25,339 nt of DNA, from contig SVNB01000007.1 in assembly GCA_015067125.1 (NCBI GenBank), positions 1 to 25,339 of the forward strand, in the 5' to 3' direction. The notes under the pieces are model-generated. The model searched no databases. It was not told the DNA's origin and saw only the letters and a list, made by a program, of their open reading frames with translations. Source of the stretch: Oscillospiraceae bacterium. GTDB taxonomy: Bacteria > Bacillota > Clostridia > Oscillospirales > Ruminococcaceae. Positions 22,530 through 25,339 of the stretch are shown in pieces. The position numbers and the translations under genes were made by a program. Positions within the stretch are counted from its first letter, which is position 1. Each line of letters begins with the position of its first letter.

Positions 22530-23069
22530 TTATCCCTGAATAAAAAGTCCGCCGGAATGTACTTCCGGTTCCTCACGTTTGCCAATAATTCCATCAGAAA
22601 TCTCGTACATCTCTTCTTCTGCAAGAGCGTCATCGCAAATAAATTCCGCAAAGATCTGATAATAATTTCCGTCTGCATCGTAATAATAGGTAGAAATGCG
22701 GTATGTGGAACCGTTTTCCAGTTTATCGGTATAAACAGAAATATCGTATTCAAAACGGCAGTCGGCACCGGCATCCGCAAAATAGCCGTATTTGGTGCTG
22801 AAGGAAGCATCTTCTGTGCTGCCTACAAGATACCATTCGCCGTCGCTCCCAAGTTCATGAAGCTGAAAAACCTCGTGAAAATTAATGGTTCTGTCAGTAT
22901 CGTTATGCCAGGTACAAAAAACGTTTTTTTCATCGCTGAAGTAATATTTGTATTCGGTTTCAAGGCGAACGCCTTCGCCGGATTCGTTATAATAAGTTTC
23001 TGCCTTTTGTCTGCTGCAGCCGGAAAAAGCAAGAACAGCACAAACAAGCATCAAAATAATTTTCTTCAA
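22530..23069 (-). CDS. Lipoprotein with a probable Ig-like (Big_14-type) domain
   Basis: The 179-residue protein starts with a lipoprotein signal peptide, MKKIILMLVCAVLAFSGC, with the lipidated cysteine at C18. The rest resembles a small bacterial Ig-like fold of the Big_14 kind: LETEYKYYFSDEKNVFCTWHNDTDRTINFHEVFQLHEL, then DGEWYLV, a DAGADCRFEYDISVYTDKLENGSTYRISTYYY strand set. Assignment to that family is from memory and uncertain. It would be anchored outside the membrane. The start is TTG; a GAAGGG site lies 11 nt upstream. It has its own extended -10 promoter and terminator, so it is monocistronic. Confidence 0.78.
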   Translation of the reverse strand: MKKIILMLVCAVLAFSGCSRQKAETYYNESGEGVRLETEYKYYFSDEKNVFCTWHNDTDRTINFHEVFQLHELGSDGEWYLVGSTEDASFSTKYGYFADAGADCRFEYDISVYTDKLENGSTYRISTYYYDADGNYYQIFAEFICDDALAEEEMYEISDGIIGKREEPEVHSGGLFIQG

Positions 23070-23112
23070 AATAAAAGCGTCCCTTCATATAGTTATAAAA
23101 ATATTAAAATAT

Positions 23113-23121
23113 ATTATAACA
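23113..23121 (-). promoter_or_regulatory. Extended -10 promoter for the Ig-like lipoprotein
   Basis: TGTTATAAT on the minus strand is a perfect extended -10 element, starting transcription near 23106. The -35 region 17 bp upstream (TTTATT) is weak, as is common with extended -10 promoters. Confidence 0.6.
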
Positions 23122-23195
23122 CGCTTTTGCAATAAAATAAAGACTTTTTTATATGCAGGATCTTTATTTTCGTGTTTTATCGGCATTAAAACGCA

Positions 23196-23576
23196 TTATT
23201 CAATGCGAATATCCGCGTTTTTAACGTTTATTGAAACAGTAATATCCTTATCGGAAGAATTATCCGCAAAAATGCCGATTTTGTACCACGTATCTTTTTC
23301 GGCAGAAAAATCGGCCGGTTTCTGCTGTTTTATGGTTTTGGGGCCATAGGTGGTATTTTCATCAGAAACGGTTTTCAGAATAACCTCGGCAGAAGAAATT
23401 CCTGCGCCGGCAGAAACCGTAATACTGCTTTTAACAGGGCAGATCTCTTCTTCTGCCCAGACAAAGCCTTCCTCGGTACCGGCCGGAATGATCACTTCGA
23501 TGTTATAGCCTTCGTTTTCGGAACAGCCTGCAAACAAAAAAGCAAGAACAAATACCAAGGATAAAATCTTTTTCAT
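23196..23576 (-). CDS. Small lipoprotein, unknown function
   Basis: The 126-residue protein has a clear lipoprotein signal: MKKILSLVFVLAFLFAGC, with lipobox LFAGC and C18 as the lipidated residue. The mature part is about 109 residues, rich in Ser, Thr, Val and Ile and probably all-beta (ITVSAGAGISSAEVILKTVS, ITVSINVKNADIRIE). I do not recognise a family. GGAGGC lies 6 nt before the ATG. It follows the LUD gene by 76 nt, with no clear terminator between, so it may be at the end of that transcript or have a weak promoter of its own in the AT-rich gap. No strong terminator is visible after it. Confidence 0.78.
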   Translation of the reverse strand: MKKILSLVFVLAFLFAGCSENEGYNIEVIIPAGTEEGFVWAEEEICPVKSSITVSAGAGISSAEVILKTVSDENTTYGPKTIKQQKPADFSAEKDTWYKIGIFADNSSDKDITVSINVKNADIRIE

Positions 23577-23652
23577 AAAAATGCCTCCTTTAATATTTTA
23601 TTACATTTTATAAATATAAGAACGCATAAAAAGAAAAGATATTCGCACAGAA

Positions 23653-24288
23653 TCAATATCCAAGATGTTCGCCGACTATAATAACCTTTATACGGCCGGG
23701 AATACGCTGGTATCCCAAAAGGGTATAGCTGCAGCAAATTCTTGCGGGAGAAAGGCAGTTCATGCAGGTGCCTGTTTCTGCGCAGGGCGTTTTGCAGCCA
23801 AGGCGCTTTGCGTTTGCCGGAGCGGCAAGATTGCGCAGGCGGTCCTCCGCGGCGGCAATATCCGTAACGATTTTGTTGGTGCCTGCCACAAGAATAACGT
23901 TTTTTGGTCCATAGATTATGGGCGCAACACGGGTGCCGGCTCCGTCCACGTTATAAATTTCTCCGTCTTCGGTAATGGCGTTGGCGCTGGCAAGAAAATA
24001 ATCTGCAAAAAAGGCTTCTCTTCTGGCGGTTTCAACTTCCTCGGCAGGAACGGTGTGGGAATCGCGGTAATCGTAATTTCCGTTTTCAAGCAAAGAGATT
24101 ATTCCGGTTTCGTGCAGGGTTACAGAACCGCCCACACGGCATACGGAACCTTCCGGAATAAGGGATTTTACAAGTTCGGCAGCCTCTGCGGAAGTTTTTA
24201 CAAAATAGGCTTCCATTCTGTTTTTGCGCAGATTTTCCATTGTGCGCTGTGCGCGTTTTTCTTCGGTAAAAGCAACGTTTTTATCCAT
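23653..24288 (-). CDS. LUD-domain protein (LutC/DUF162-like)
   Basis: The 211-residue protein matches the LUD family associated with lactate utilisation: MENLRKNRMEAYFVKTSAEA, the VGGSVTLHETGI segment, DGAGTRVAPIIYGPKNVILVAGTNKI and an EHLGY end. Its C-terminal part is rich in cysteine (GCKTPCAETGTCMNCLSPARICCSY), seven within about 26 residues, a form seen in stand-alone members from Clostridia as far as I recall. LutA and LutB are not nearby, so involvement in lactate oxidation is not established. The start was set at the ATG with GGAAAGGA about 9 nt upstream; a TTG three codons earlier would sit inside the preceding gene's stop. It follows the HAD gene by 5 nt. Confidence 0.88.
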   Translation of the reverse strand: MDKNVAFTEEKRAQRTMENLRKNRMEAYFVKTSAEAAELVKSLIPEGSVCRVGGSVTLHETGIISLLENGNYDYRDSHTVPAEEVETARREAFFADYFLASANAITEDGEIYNVDGAGTRVAPIIYGPKNVILVAGTNKIVTDIAAAEDRLRNLAAPANAKRLGCKTPCAETGTCMNCLSPARICCSYTLLGYQRIPGRIKVIIVGEHLGY

Positions 24289-24293
24289 GGTGC

Positions 24294-24950
24294 TCAATCC
24301 TTTCCAAGAACAATATCAACAAGGTCAAAAGGCTTTTCTATAAGATAATCGGCGCCGGATTCAAGCAGTTCTTCTCTTCCGCCATAGCCGTAAAGTGCGC
24401 CGACGGCGGCAACATTGTTTTCATGAGCACCGATCATATCCATATCTCTGTCACCAACCATATACACGTGCTCAAGCTCGTCGGCTTTAACGCCAAGGCG
24501 CTTTAATGCAACGCCGATGATTGCCGGTTTGGTATCCAAAGTTTTGTCTTCGGTGGCACCGCATACCTCGTCAAAGTATTCCATCATATTTTTTTCTTCA
24601 AGAATTATGCGGCAGGCTTTTTCCGGCTTGCAGGAAGCAAGAGAAATTTTGCAGCCGTGCTCGTGCAGGGTTTTAAGCATTTCTATGGTGCCTTCGTATG
24701 TAATGTTCTGGTGAATACCGGTAACCAAGAATTTTTCGCGGTATTTTTTCACCAGTTCCTCGCATTTTTCCGCATCAAATCCATAAAGAGCAAAAGTATT
24801 GCGCAGGGGCGGGCCTATATAGCTGCGGAGCTTTGCGGGGTCGTTTTCTTCAAGTCCAACAGAGGCCAAAGCGTATTTTATGCAGCTTGTAATGCCTTCG
24901 TATGGGTCGTTAAGGGTTCCGTCAAGGTCAAAAAGAACATATTTTGTCAT
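24294..24950 (-). CDS. HAD-superfamily phosphatase (phosphoglycolate phosphatase-like)
   Basis: The 218-residue protein has the four HAD motifs: DLDGT (8-12, nucleophile D8 and acid D10), the motif II serine in SLASCKP (S104), K141 as motif III, and GDRDMD (166-171) as motif IV. The helical C1 cap between motifs I and II places it with the phosphoglycolate phosphatase/PpaX-type group. The substrate is not determinable. It lies 6 nt after the CinA-domain gene, whose last codons carry its GGAGA ribosome binding site, and 5 nt before the LUD gene. Confidence 0.92.
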   Translation of the reverse strand: MTKYVLFDLDGTLNDPYEGITSCIKYALASVGLEENDPAKLRSYIGPPLRNTFALYGFDAEKCEELVKKYREKFLVTGIHQNITYEGTIEMLKTLHEHGCKISLASCKPEKACRIILEEKNMMEYFDEVCGATEDKTLDTKPAIIGVALKRLGVKADELEHVYMVGDRDMDMIGAHENNVAAVGALYGYGGREELLESGADYLIEKPFDLVDIVLGKD

Positions 24951-24956
24951 AGTGTA

Positions 24957-25339
24957 TCATTCTCCAAGTTTTTCTGCCGCCAAAAGGGCAAGTTCAAGGG
25001 CGGCATCGGCCGCCTGCTCACGAACAAAAATTCTGTCGCCTTCAAAATTATTTTTGAGCACGGCGGAATATTTTTCACTGGAAACACCGATATAAACAAG
25101 GCCTACAGGTTTGTTTTCCGCCGCTCCGGGGCCGGCGTTTCCGGTTACGGAAATGCCTATATCGGCATTCATAACCCGGCGGATACCTTCTGCCATTTCT
25201 TTTGCGGTTTCTGCGGAAATTGCTCCGTGCTCATCAAGCGTTTCGGTGCTCACGCCGAGCACCAGATGCTTTGCTTCGTTGCAATAGGTCACAGCGCCGT
25301 ATTTAAACGCGCCGGAAGCGCCGGAAACGGAAGTAAGCC
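24957..25339 (-). CDS. CinA C-terminal domain protein (nicotinamide-nucleotide amidohydrolase), 5' end outside the window
   Basis: The frame is open across the right window edge; 127 residues are visible. They match the C-terminal amidohydrolase domain of CinA/PncC: LTSVSGASGAFKYGAVTYCNEAKH, GISVTGNAGPGA and VGLVYIGV. The domain deamidates NMN to nicotinate mononucleotide in NAD recycling. Whether the gene is a short PncC-type protein or a full CinA with the N-terminal molybdopterin-binding-like domain cannot be told. It is the first visible gene of a tight set with HAD and LUD genes. Confidence 0.9.
   Translation of the reverse strand, partial: LTSVSGASGAFKYGAVTYCNEAKHLVLGVSTETLDEHGAISAETAKEMAEGIRRVMNADIGISVTGNAGPGAAENKPVGLVYIGVSSEKYSAVLKNNFEGDRIFVREQAADAALELALLAAEKLGE

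Overview
The window looks like a chromosomal segment of a low-to-moderate GC Firmicute, most likely an uncultured gut-type Clostridium relative (Oscillospiraceae or a nearby order). The evidence is the gene order hrcA-grpE-dnaK-dnaJ-prmA behind CIRCE operators, a spoVG gene, GGAGG-type ribosome binding sites nearly everywhere, frequent TTG and GTG starts, sigma-A type promoters, and intergenic hairpin repeats of a kind I associate with this group. No species can be named from the sequence alone. Nearly all of the window is chromosomal housekeeping. I see no phage, transposase, CRISPR array, rRNA or tRNA.

Layout. (1) 1-1773, minus: a secreted 5'-nucleotidase cut by the window edge, divergent from a plus-strand CaCA cation exchanger (2058-3011). 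(2) 3063-6582, minus: a four-gene operon with a stand-alone E2-like acyltransferase, an SLC45-like MFS transporter, a membrane-anchored glycerophosphodiesterase and a YbaK-type deacylase; the genes are coupled by gaps or overlaps of 16 nt or less. (3) 6830-10172, plus: gltX-glnS, the two tRNA synthetases for Glu and Gln side by side. (4) 10206-11065: a small membrane-anchored protein divergent from a small XRE regulator, with two nested dyads between them. (5) 11066-11400: a gene-free stretch holding a terminator, a composite hairpin repeat and an ECF-type promoter. (6) 11401-12923, plus: an ECF-like sigma factor overlapping a single-pass membrane protein, probably its anti-sigma factor. (7) 13003-13293, minus: spoVG, divergent from murC, followed by a small helical protein and an ABC-type ATPase (to 16039). 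(8) 16156-22428, minus: the heat-shock operon hrcA-grpE-dnaK-dnaJ-prmA plus an unknown gene, with a consensus promoter between two CIRCE operators. (9) 22530-23576, minus: two small lipoproteins. (10) 23653-25339, minus: a LUD-domain protein, a HAD phosphatase and a CinA C-terminal domain protein that runs off the window.

How the parts work together. The heat-shock block is the clearest unit: HrcA represses its own operon through CIRCE, GrpE/DnaK/DnaJ form the Hsp70 cycle, and PrmA methylates ribosomal protein L11. The sigma/anti-sigma pair appears autoregulated, because a promoter of the extracytoplasmic-function type (TGAAAG-N16-CGTT) lies directly upstream. The XRE regulator probably controls itself and its divergent membrane-protein neighbour. 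The function of the E2-like/MFS/phosphodiesterase/deacylase operon is not clear. I did not find a convincing new multi-gene system. The leads most worth following are the sigma pair, the spoVG leader hairpin, the doubled CIRCE, the XRE intergenic dyads and the cysteine-bearing tail of DnaK.
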